Shown here piece after piece: positions 25,272 through 33,693 of a stretch of 64,000 bases of DNA (positions are counted from its first letter, which is position 1; the number at the start of each line of letters is the position of its first letter). The stretch spans positions 115,783-179,782 of the forward strand of contig CAMTXU010000007.1 of assembly GCA_947085815.1 (NCBI GenBank), read 5' to 3'. The DNA comes from Fen-1258 sp947085815 (GTDB lineage: Bacteria; Bacteroidota; Ignavibacteria; Ignavibacteriales; Melioribacteraceae). The notes below the pieces were generated by a model, which did not search any database, was not told the DNA's origin, and saw only the letters and a program-made list of their open reading frames with translations. The position numbers and the translations under genes were made by a program.

Positions 25272-26864
25272 ATGGAAAAGAAGCTTATAGAACTTTTTGA
25301 TACCACATTGAGGGATGGAACACAAGGTGAAGCAGTTAATCTTTCGGTGCGTGACAAAATTAGTATTGCACACAAATTAGATGAATTTGGTATTGATATT
25401 ATTGAAGGCGGATGGCCGGGCAGTAATCCCCGGGACGAAGAATTCTTTAACGTCATTCAAAAATCAAAATTGAGTCATGCATCTATTTGCGCGTTCGGTT
25501 CTACAGCGAGATTTCCGGATAAGGTAGCAAGTGATGCAAATCTAAACGCTCTTCTCAAGGCTGAAACTAAGTACGTCTCAATATTCGGTAAGACTTGGAA
25601 ATTCCATGCTGAAGTCGGATTGGGTTTAACTGAGGAAGAAAACGAAGTTTTGATTTACAACTCCGTAAAATTTTTAAAGGAACATGGAAGAATAGTTGTA
25701 TTCGATGCCGAACATTTTTTTGACGGGTATAGAGTAAGCCCATTATTCGCACTTAAAATGTTAAAAGCTGCCGAAGACGCCGGAGCCGATGTACTAACTC
25801 TCTGCGACACAAACGGAGGCTCACTTCCTCATCAAATTAAACATGCTGTGGAGGAGGTCAAGAAAAGAACTAACAGACCGATTGGTATCCATACCCATAA
25901 TGATGGTGAACTTGCCGTTGCAAATTCTTTAACAGCAATTGATGCGGGCGCTTCTCATGTACAAGGAACAATAAACGGAGTAGGAGAACGATGCGGTAAT
26001 GCAAACTTAGTCAGCATTATTCCAAACTTATTGTTAAAGATGAATTGCACTTCAAAAAAAGAGATTCGTTTGGAGCAGCTTACATCACTTTCCAATTATG
26101 CGTTTGAGACGATGAATTTGGTCCCAAATATTCGCGCTGCGTTTGTGGGTAAATCCGCTTTTGCCCATAAGGGAGGAATTCATGTAAGCGCAGTGCTTAA
26201 GGATAGCAGAATGTATGAGCATCTTGATCCTACTCTTGTAGGTAATTCTCAACGCGTTCTTGTTTCCGATTTATCCGGCCAGAGCAATATAAGATATAAA
26301 GCAAAAGAATTTGGCGTTGATGTTTCCGACAACACCGAGTTCAGTAAAAAACTTGTTTCGCATATAAAAGAATTGGAATTTGACGGTTATCAATTTGACG
26401 GAGCGGAAGCGTCTTTCGAATTAATCCTTCACTCAGAACAAAATGAATTTACTCCTTTCTTCAAAGCACTTGATTCAAAAGTCAATGTTACATTTGACAG
26501 CGAGAAGCGTCACAAAGCCGACGCGGTTCTCAAAATTGAAGTGAATGGAGAAATTGAACATACGGCAGCTGATGGCAACGGTCCCGTGCAGGCATTAGAC
26601 AACGCGCTTCGCAAAGCATTAGTAAGGTTTTTCCCGGAAGTATCATTAATCAAACTTGTTGATTATAAAGTGCGTGTACTTGATGAAAAGGATGGTACAG
26701 GTGCCAAGGTTCGGGTACTGATTCAATCTAGCGACGGAGTTGATACCTGGTCAACAGTCGGAGTTTCAGAAAATATAATTGAAGCCAGCTGGCAAGCTCT
26801 ATGCGACAGTATAAATTATAAGCTTTTCAAAATTAAGAAAGAGAAAGCTGTCTGTGCCGGTTAA
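25272..26864 (+). CDS. cimA: (R)-citramalate synthase
   Basis: Condenses pyruvate and acetyl-CoA to citramalate, opening a threonine-independent route to 2-ketobutyrate and isoleucine. It has 530 residues. The HMG-CoA-lyase-like barrel has FDTTLRDGTQGEAVNLSVRD and EGGWPGSNPRDEEFF, which mark the CimA rather than the LeuA subgroup, plus the metal-binding HTHNDGELAVANS and NGVGERCGNANL. The C-terminal regulatory domain (about 390-525) is of the LeuA type and should bind isoleucine. It is the last gene of the operon. No ilvA or ilvE occurs in the window. Confidence 0.93.
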   Translation: MEKKLIELFDTTLRDGTQGEAVNLSVRDKISIAHKLDEFGIDIIEGGWPGSNPRDEEFFNVIQKSKLSHASICAFGSTARFPDKVASDANLNALLKAETKYVSIFGKTWKFHAEVGLGLTEEENEVLIYNSVKFLKEHGRIVVFDAEHFFDGYRVSPLFALKMLKAAEDAGADVLTLCDTNGGSLPHQIKHAVEEVKKRTNRPIGIHTHNDGELAVANSLTAIDAGASHVQGTINGVGERCGNANLVSIIPNLLLKMNCTSKKEIRLEQLTSLSNYAFETMNLVPNIRAAFVGKSAFAHKGGIHVSAVLKDSRMYEHLDPTLVGNSQRVLVSDLSGQSNIRYKAKEFGVDVSDNTEFSKKLVSHIKELEFDGYQFDGAEASFELILHSEQNEFTPFFKALDSKVNVTFDSEKRHKADAVLKIEVNGEIEHTAADGNGPVQALDNALRKALVRFFPEVSLIKLVDYKVRVLDEKDGTGAKVRVLIQSSDGVDTWSTVGVSENIIEASWQALCDSINYKLFKIKKEKAVCAG

Positions 26865-26869
26865 TTAGC

Positions 26870-26896
26870 AACTGGGAAATTATAATTTTTCCAGTT
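26870..26896 (+). terminator. Hairpin at the end of the ilv-leu-cimA operon
   Basis: A 10-bp stem (AACTGGGAAA with TTTTCCAGTT, one G-U pair) and a 7-nt loop, starting six bases after the cimA stop. No T-run follows, so termination may be partial, and read-through into the SPFH gene is possible. Confidence 0.45.
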
Positions 26897-27023
26897 TAGC
26901 ATTTGAAGAAAAGAATATTTGTTTTAAGCTGAAGCATCATCAGGGAGTAGATTTTTATATAACTCCAATTCATATTTCCATACATCAATTGAAAAAGTTT
27001 GAAAATCATTAGGAGAAAGAACT

Positions 27024-28001
27024 ATGTGGATTAGCATAGGCGTTATAGTGTTGGTGGCAGTAATTTATGCTTTTTATGAATACCGGTTGCGCAAACCCGA
27101 TCAGATAATTCTGTTTGAATCAATGGGGAAAATCGATTTTCGGAAAAGTCGTTTTTATCCACGGCATTTTAGTCTCGCATTATCGAATACAACTCATTCA
27201 ACTCAAATGAATGTTGATGCAGCGGCAAAAGGTAATCTGGATATTAAAATCAAACTTTCTGTAACTGTTGCTACGTCACTTAAGAATATTTCTACACTGA
27301 TCCGTGTTGGCGGATGGAATACTAACGCTTTAGTAAAATCAGCAAAGGAATTAGAACTTATAATTCAAAATCAGGTGAAGGAATACACAGAGAAATATGG
27401 AATTGAAAATTTGTCCTCCGAAAATATCTCTATCTATCTGAATGATAAGATTAATGGACAGTCAGATAAATATGGCTTGGAAATTATTTCACTCACGGTG
27501 CAATCTTTTGAAGCACTCGATCCTGAAATATCGGATGCATTGCGCCGGCAGGAATCAGCAAGAATTATTGAGCAGACAGAATTATTAAATCAAAAAGCGA
27601 GAATATCAGCTGCCAAAACCAAACTTAAAGCTGATGAAGAAATAGCTGTGATGGAAAATGAACTGGAGCTAAAAAAATATGAACTGAAAAAAACAGAAAT
27701 GGAGAAAGAATCCGAACTAGCTCAGCATCGATTGGAAGAAGAGTTGAAAAGAAAAAGAATGCAGCTCGAGTTTGACAATCAAGAATTGGATTTGTTAAAG
27801 AAAAATCCAGAGCTATTAATGCTGACTCCTCAGGCCGCAAGATTAGCAGAAGCAAGCCAATCATTGAAAAACGCAAGGACTATTGTTTCCCTTTCTCCGA
27901 ACGATATTTCTCAAGGCTCGGATTTAATAGGAATGTTTCAAAAATTTTTCCAGAATGCAGTTAACAACTCTACTCCAAAGAACGAAGACAAAAAAAAATA
28001 A
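27024..28001 (+). CDS. SPFH/Band-7-like membrane-anchored protein
   Basis: A 325-residue protein with an N-terminal membrane helix (WISIGVIVLVAVIYAFYEY), an SPFH/PHB-like domain (about 35-185, with SALRRQE-like ISDALRRQESARIIEQTELL at its end), and a long charged coiled coil (about 185-270; ELELKKYELKKTEMEKESEL). This is the flotillin/stomatin layout, usually a homo-oligomeric membrane scaffold that may pair with a protease. Its function here is unknown. AGGAG lies ten bases before the ATG. The giant aminotransferase-fusion gene begins 17 bp after it, suggesting co-transcription, but I see no functional link. Confidence 0.75.
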   Translation: MWISIGVIVLVAVIYAFYEYRLRKPDQIILFESMGKIDFRKSRFYPRHFSLALSNTTHSTQMNVDAAAKGNLDIKIKLSVTVATSLKNISTLIRVGGWNTNALVKSAKELELIIQNQVKEYTEKYGIENLSSENISIYLNDKINGQSDKYGLEIISLTVQSFEALDPEISDALRRQESARIIEQTELLNQKARISAAKTKLKADEEIAVMENELELKKYELKKTEMEKESELAQHRLEEELKRKRMQLEFDNQELDLLKKNPELLMLTPQAARLAEASQSLKNARTIVSLSPNDISQGSDLIGMFQKFFQNAVNNSTPKNEDKKK

Positions 28002-28018
28002 AAGCTAATATTTCTTAA

Positions 28019-31000
28019 ATGACAGAACAGATAAATTCCATAGAATATTTTAGACTCAAACCGATAAAAGCAGCAAGAGTCTCGGAGGTGAGTGAAGCAA
28101 CCGCCTCTTCACCCGTCGCAGCTGAAGAGCGAGTGAATTTCCATATCGGCAACCCCGTGCAGGATAATGCGCTATCTTCTGCGTTTTTAAGAATTATTCT
28201 CGGGCTGAGTGTTGAAGATCAAAATTTGACTGAAACTAGTCTTCAAAAAATCAGAGAGGAATTAGGGTGGGAGGAAGAGGATAATAGCAAGCTTCAATTC
28301 TTTCTTGACTTGATAAAAAAGAGTGCTCCTTATATGCCGCGCGGCGGGTTCGATAAAAAAAATCCAAACTTCCTTATAAAATATTTCAACGAATGGTTAA
28401 TCAAAAATCAGCAAGAACCGTTGTCCTATGATTTGGGCGAAACCTCAGGTAAAAGGGAAATCATACTTTCTTCGGGAGGAGTTTATGAAGTAATACGGCT
28501 CTTATTCCATTCGTTATCAAATTTTTTAATTCATTTGCCAGCAACTATTTATCCTTACGGCATTGCACTCCCGGAACATTTGAAGACTTTTGCAAATCTG
28601 AATATCAAGAACGATTCTTATCATGGGGAAAAAATGATCTTGAATCTTCAAGAGAACTTTAACCAGTCGCCCCGAGTTCCGGCATTCCTTTTATTAGGTA
28701 AGAACTTAAAAGAAGAGACAAGAAGAAAACTGCGTCTTATGAGTTTGGAGTTTCCACTGTTTTTTGTTGAGATCAACAATGCACCAAATCATCTTTCTAT
28801 TGCTCGCGAGGCAAAGATGATTAACCGTGTTTTAAGAATATTAACACCTGGAATATTTTCCCCGTCACTTAATAATTTATCCACTGTGTTCTTAGCAGGA
28901 AATGCGGATTTTATCAGAATAATAGAAACGGTGCAGTTTCAACTTAAAGGTACTCCTTCTGCCTCTGAGGTAGAACTACTTTCATTTATTTTGAACGAGA
29001 AGAATTTTAATAGTGACTCAACAATAAAAGAGACAGTAATAGATAATGAACCTGTATATGAAAATATTAACACAAAAATTGACAGTGTTAGGATTGCAAA
29101 AAATTATATAAATGATACGGAAGAAAAGATTGCGCGAATCGTAGAAAAAAGATCTGAGCAGATTGAAAATATTCTTGATAGAATGGCATTTCATGATAGC
29201 TATTTATCAAAAAGAATAAAAAAAATATCATCTCTCTATTCTTATGATCTGTTGTCAAAGAATGACTCAAAGGAGTTGTTAAATCAATTTGTTGAGAATA
29301 TCCATTCCCAAGAATGGCTTGATGAGTTATTGAACAGTTTTCTGGTATCGTTTGTGAAACACCACCCTGAATATAAAATCTCAAACTGCATCGCCGTTAG
29401 CGGTTCCTCAAGAACCGGACTTGGACTATTAGGCTTTCACTGCGGAATAAAAGAAGTGATAATTCCGGATTTAAGCTGGACTTACGAACATTGCTTTCCC
29501 TCGGTTTTGGTTGTACCACTTAAGGATGATTATGAACTCGATGTTGATGCACTAATTGATTTAGTAAAGAAAAAACTAGCGCAAGACCCTAAGTGGAAAA
29601 CTTATGGGGCGGTAGTTCTTAATAATCCGCATAATGCTACCGGCCAGGAATTCAGCAGTGAGTCAATTACACGTCTTATAAAATGGCTGCTCGAAAGAAA
29701 AATATTTATTGTTGATGATTTGTCATATCAAAACGTTGAACCGGCTGACAGGTTAAGAGAGATCAAAACAATCCGTCAATTAGCCGATGAGCTGCAAGAG
29801 TCAGGCTATTTGAGCGCTGAAGAGACTGATTATCTTATCACGGTACATTCGGTTTCTAAGACCGACTCCCTGGCAGGCGCCCGTTTATCTGTAATGGAAA
29901 TACGTCACACAGAGATTTACAAAAAATTTATTGAGATTAATTCAACAATTCAGCCTAATGTGGCGGCTCTATTTTTAACATACCTATTCTATAGAAATAG
30001 AGAGGAAACCGTCAATTCATATTGGCGATTGCGTAATAAAATATTTGCCGATAGAATGAATTCACTACAGGAAGCAGTTAACATATTGCCAGCTGAGAGA
30101 AACCTGTTTGATATTAATATTAAATCACCCAAAGGCAGTATGTATCCGCAGATGATAATAGAGAAGCTTCCTGTTGGATTATCACTCGACTGGCTCGCAT
30201 CCGGATTAGCCCGGCAAGGAATTGGTCTTCTGCCTCTATCAACATTTGCCCGCACAGAAAAAGGATTTGAAACAGGGAGAAAAACTTTCCGGTTAACACT
30301 CGGCGGTATAGACAATGCTGAAATTCTATTAAAGAAAACACGCAGAGTGCTGATAGATCTTAATAGAATGATTGCGGAAGAATCTTCAAATTACAGTCGA
30401 AAGAAACTTATCACACATTCTCAGAGTGAAAAAAAATCTCTCTCGGTCACAGAATATCACGATAACTGGAATAACATTGAACAAAGGATATTAAATATAT
30501 CCACAGAAAAAGTTCGAATAGTACTCAACAATCATCATCCGGAACTGCGGGGTCAAGGTTACGAAAAACAATTTAAGGAGGAATTTCTACCAGAGAGACT
30601 TTCATTGTTCAAGCAAAGATTCCGGGAAAGATTGAGCATAGCTTTCGAATTGATGGAAAAAGCATTGGCTGATAAGGGCAAAAATCTAATAGAAACACTT
30701 AAGAAAGAATTTTATAAAGACAATCTTGAAAGAAGAAAGAGCGCGTTTAAGGAAAGGTTATACGACCGTACTGTTCACCCCACACAGATGTATTCTCTAA
30801 AAGTAGAGATCCTATTTGAAGAATTGATCGAGCGTGTGATCAAGAAAAAAAACATCATGGAAGTTCTCATTAATAAATCTTCCGAAGAGTTGATAAATGA
30901 ATTTCTTGGATTAAATGTTGCAATTGTATCGAGTGAGGAGCCTGTTGAACTTTTGATCGACTTGAAATCATTTCTTGCCGCGGAGAATTACACTAAACTT

Positions 31001-33637
31001 TATTCCAGCCATTCATTTCAGGCATTCCATTCTTTCTGGGGAGATTGGGATGGGAGTAACCGCCCATCCGGTCAAGGGCATAGTTTAGTTGCATCGGTCG
31101 TGATTGAAAATATTGCCCGCCAATCGAGTTTACTGCGACTCCTTTTAAATAGTGAAAGCTCGGTTAAAATTGATTCGGCTCTATTGAGCGAAATTGAAAA
31201 ATTTCCAGAAACGAATGCCAAATTTTCAAAACTACTGAACAAGATTACAATTCTTACTCATCAACTTGAAAAAAGATACCGCGGAATTCTTCCATTCAAT
31301 GTTAAACCGGGAAAGGTTAGACAATTGGGAATGAAACTCCGTTTAGCTCAAGATCCGCTAACCTCACTATGGCATCATAATGATCGACTTGAAAGGAAAA
31401 TGATTGAACTTCGTATACAGCGGAGGAATACACTTGAATACTATTTTTCATTGAACAAACGGATCAGAAAAACTCTCCATTCATTACTGCCGTCCATTGA
31501 AAAGAATATCGGCAATAGTGAGCTGTTGTTGGAAGCCTGTATGTATAGAGATTTATTGAAACGGTTTATCATCACTCCGCGTATTCATCAGAAAATGGTA
31601 ACTGCTCAAGATCAATTTGCGATGGATACAACGATTCACAACATTTACGAGATAAACGAGATTGCAGATAAGTATGACAATCCGGGTATGATATTAGCTC
31701 TGCAGGTGAGTATGTCTACAAAACCGGAAGCATTAATATCGCTGGATAGAAAGATTCGCTCACGTCGTGAACAAAATCAGCCTAACAATCGAAAGACCGA
31801 GAAGCCCGGTCTCTGGCTGATTCCGCTGTTTGAAGATATTGATGCCGTGAACAATTTGAATAATTATCTCAATAAGATGTGGGAATATTCTCTTCAAAGC
31901 CGAAGACTGAATCAGGAGACAAACGAAAGATTTGCTGAAATTATTTGTGAGGTTTTTGTTGCCGGTTCAGATCTGAGCCAGCAGGTTGGTCAGGCTTCTG
32001 GGATGATTCTCTACAAAAAAGCTAAGTACGAATTAACCTCGTGGCTTGCCGAGAAAGGATTGTCGGGCAAGATTAGAATGAAATTGGGAAGCGGTGAACC
32101 AATGCAGCGTCAAGGCGGTTATTATTCAACTGTTGCCGGAATGGCGGCTTTTTTAACTTCATTGGATTCTCAGAGACGATTTTTGAATTATTTAAACGAA
32201 TCAACTAAAAAAAGTACCGAATATGCTACGACTCCTCTGATGGGTGTCTTTAGCGGTGGCGATCTTCGCACATTTCAAAGCGGAGTTTCCGAAAAATTTA
32301 GATATATCCCTACATCTGAATTATCTCAATTGCTGTTTCATATAAGTGAATCACAAAAGTTTTACGAAACCGAAATTGTCAGAGCAGGCGAACCGCTTGT
32401 TGAAACACGGCTCCAATTTAGATCACGCGGTCTGCATGAACTTGAAAGACTCACAATCGGACGAAAGGATAATTTGTTCGATCAGTTTTTATCAATCTCA
32501 ACTGAGAACTTCAGACAAATATTGTATGGCAGAGAGGAAGACGTCTTTGGCATTCACATTATATCCTATTTCATTGCCAGAACAACACCGCCATTAAGAG
32601 ACAGACCTACAATTCGTCCCGGACATGGAGTTTCCGGAAATGCTGGTCAGAAAATTCTTGAAAAAATTGCCGAGACAATACCTTTTTCCCGTTACGGAAG
32701 TTTATTGAGGGCGATCTCACATAATCAATCTCAAACTGCCGTACTTGGAATTAATCAATTAACCACGGGACTGTTTAGAGCACTAGATGTTTTTTCTCAA
32801 AAAGAATTTGCAGAGGGAGAAGCTCTTTCACTTATAGAAAATCGTATTTTACCAAACTTGCCGGTTTATGAAATTTTACACTCATTGAGAATTTACCATG
32901 ATGTAGATCTGATTTATATGAATAGACTGGAGAAGGGTTTCCCCGCGGCTAATTCCGCATTCTTAGCTCTGCGCGAAGATATTGATTCGATGAAAAAATA
33001 TATATATCTGTTCCAGCGTGAATTATTAAGAAGACACGGATTAGATGTATCCGATTTCTTCGAGGCGGGCAAATTCATCTCCAATCTGTTGCCAACTCTG
33101 CGCCCGGATTTAGCTGTTCTTCTTCAATCAAATCTGTTCAATACAGACCTTGAAATTTTATTGTCATCAATCAACGGCAATATTGATCCGGGATGGGTAG
33201 ATGAAGTGAATAGTCTACTTGCAATACCGGAAAAAGTAAAATTGTGGCGTGAAAAAATTTGGGTTCTGCTCGAACAGCCGGTTCTTCAGAGGGTGGCCAG
33301 TTTTTCGGAATTGGCAATTGCTCTACACTCATTATCATCTAATAACGCGACTAAGGAATTACCCTTCGCACCGAAGAAGGTAAAATTATCTCCCGAAATA
33401 TCCAGCTTTATGCAGATGTCCGGCGATGATAACATGCATCAATTTCTTGCCGCCGCTTTTGAATATCTGTCAACTGTCTCTGAGGGAATGGTTGAGGTGC
33501 CGATAAATATTGTGCGGGCAATAAAAGAGGTGGAAAGAATAATTAAAATTGAAGAGCAAGCACTCAATTTGAAGCAACAGGATCTATTAAGATTTTACCT
33601 GTTGCAGATTGCACATCTTACCGGCGAGAACGGTTGA
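28019..33637 (+). CDS. Giant aminotransferase / PEP-carboxylase-like fusion protein
   Basis: A 1872-residue cytoplasmic protein. Residues 40-350 resemble an aminotransferase fold (HIGNP at 42-46, SSGGVYE near 152) but have no PLP lysine where one is expected (near 287-295). Residues about 355-790 form a class I/II aminotransferase: NNPHNATG (535-542), VDDLSY (565-570), SVSK with PLP Lys614, and Arg622 in AGAR. Residues about 830-1870 follow the motif order of PEP carboxylase: TVHPTQ (His920), GDWDGSNRP (1008-1016), PLFED (Glu1272), GSDLSQQVG (Asp1318), QRQGG (Arg1364) and LRAI (Arg1564). Equivalents of E. coli Lys546, His579 and Arg581 appear to be Gln1321, Leu1356 and Ser1358. The position before gltB suggests a role in glutamate/oxaloacetate/aspartate metabolism, but the reaction is unknown. 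Residue equivalences were aligned by eye. Confidence 0.8.
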   Translation: MTEQINSIEYFRLKPIKAARVSEVSEATASSPVAAEERVNFHIGNPVQDNALSSAFLRIILGLSVEDQNLTETSLQKIREELGWEEEDNSKLQFFLDLIKKSAPYMPRGGFDKKNPNFLIKYFNEWLIKNQQEPLSYDLGETSGKREIILSSGGVYEVIRLLFHSLSNFLIHLPATIYPYGIALPEHLKTFANLNIKNDSYHGEKMILNLQENFNQSPRVPAFLLLGKNLKEETRRKLRLMSLEFPLFFVEINNAPNHLSIAREAKMINRVLRILTPGIFSPSLNNLSTVFLAGNADFIRIIETVQFQLKGTPSASEVELLSFILNEKNFNSDSTIKETVIDNEPVYENINTKIDSVRIAKNYINDTEEKIARIVEKRSEQIENILDRMAFHDSYLSKRIKKISSLYSYDLLSKNDSKELLNQFVENIHSQEWLDELLNSFLVSFVKHHPEYKISNCIAVSGSSRTGLGLLGFHCGIKEVIIPDLSWTYEHCFPSVLVVPLKDDYELDVDALIDLVKKKLAQDPKWKTYGAVVLNNPHNATGQEFSSESITRLIKWLLERKIFIVDDLSYQNVEPADRLREIKTIRQLADELQESGYLSAEETDYLITVHSVSKTDSLAGARLSVMEIRHTEIYKKFIEINSTIQPNVAALFLTYLFYRNREETVNSYWRLRNKIFADRMNSLQEAVNILPAERNLFDINIKSPKGSMYPQMIIEKLPVGLSLDWLASGLARQGIGLLPLSTFARTEKGFETGRKTFRLTLGGIDNAEILLKKTRRVLIDLNRMIAEESSNYSRKKLITHSQSEKKSLSVTEYHDNWNNIEQRILNISTEKVRIVLNNHHPELRGQGYEKQFKEEFLPERLSLFKQRFRERLSIAFELMEKALADKGKNLIETLKKEFYKDNLERRKSAFKERLYDRTVHPTQMYSLKVEILFEELIERVIKKKNIMEVLINKSSEELINEFLGLNVAIVSSEEPVELLIDLKSFLAAENYTKLYSSHSFQAFHSFWGDWDGSNRPSGQGHSLVASVVIENIARQSSLLRLLLNSESSVKIDSALLSEIEKFPETNAKFSKLLNKITILTHQLEKRYRGILPFNVKPGKVRQLGMKLRLAQDPLTSLWHHNDRLERKMIELRIQRRNTLEYYFSLNKRIRKTLHSLLPSIEKNIGNSELLLEACMYRDLLKRFIITPRIHQKMVTAQDQFAMDTTIHNIYEINEIADKYDNPGMILALQVSMSTKPEALISLDRKIRSRREQNQPNNRKTEKPGLWLIPLFEDIDAVNNLNNYLNKMWEYSLQSRRLNQETNERFAEIICEVFVAGSDLSQQVGQASGMILYKKAKYELTSWLAEKGLSGKIRMKLGSGEPMQRQGGYYSTVAGMAAFLTSLDSQRRFLNYLNESTKKSTEYATTPLMGVFSGGDLRTFQSGVSEKFRYIPTSELSQLLFHISESQKFYETEIVRAGEPLVETRLQFRSRGLHELERLTIGRKDNLFDQFLSISTENFRQILYGREEDVFGIHIISYFIARTTPPLRDRPTIRPGHGVSGNAGQKILEKIAETIPFSRYGSLLRAISHNQSQTAVLGINQLTTGLFRALDVFSQKEFAEGEALSLIENRILPNLPVYEILHSLRIYHDVDLIYMNRLEKGFPAANSAFLALREDIDSMKKYIYLFQRELLRRHGLDVSDFFEAGKFISNLLPTLRPDLAVLLQSNLFNTDLEILLSSINGNIDPGWVDEVNSLLAIPEKVKLWREKIWVLLEQPVLQRVASFSELAIALHSLSSNNATKELPFAPKKVKLSPEISSFMQMSGDDNMHQFLAAAFEYLSTVSEGMVEVPINIVRAIKEVERIIKIEEQALNLKQQDLLRFYLLQIAHLTGENG

Positions 33638-33693
33638 TAAACAAACAACGAACATTAGCAAAAGTATTCAATAAATATTCCGAAGAGTTCATC

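Noticed and set aside
28019..33637. Fused gene as a sequencing or assembly artefact
   Set aside because: The frame is open for 1872 codons without a junction-like change in composition, and the domain order is orderly; still, independent confirmation in relatives is desirable.
33634..33693. 20-residue extension of GltB from a TTG
   Set aside because: The ATG at 33694 leaves a normal short propeptide before the nucleophilic Cys, and the TTG overlaps the previous stop codon.
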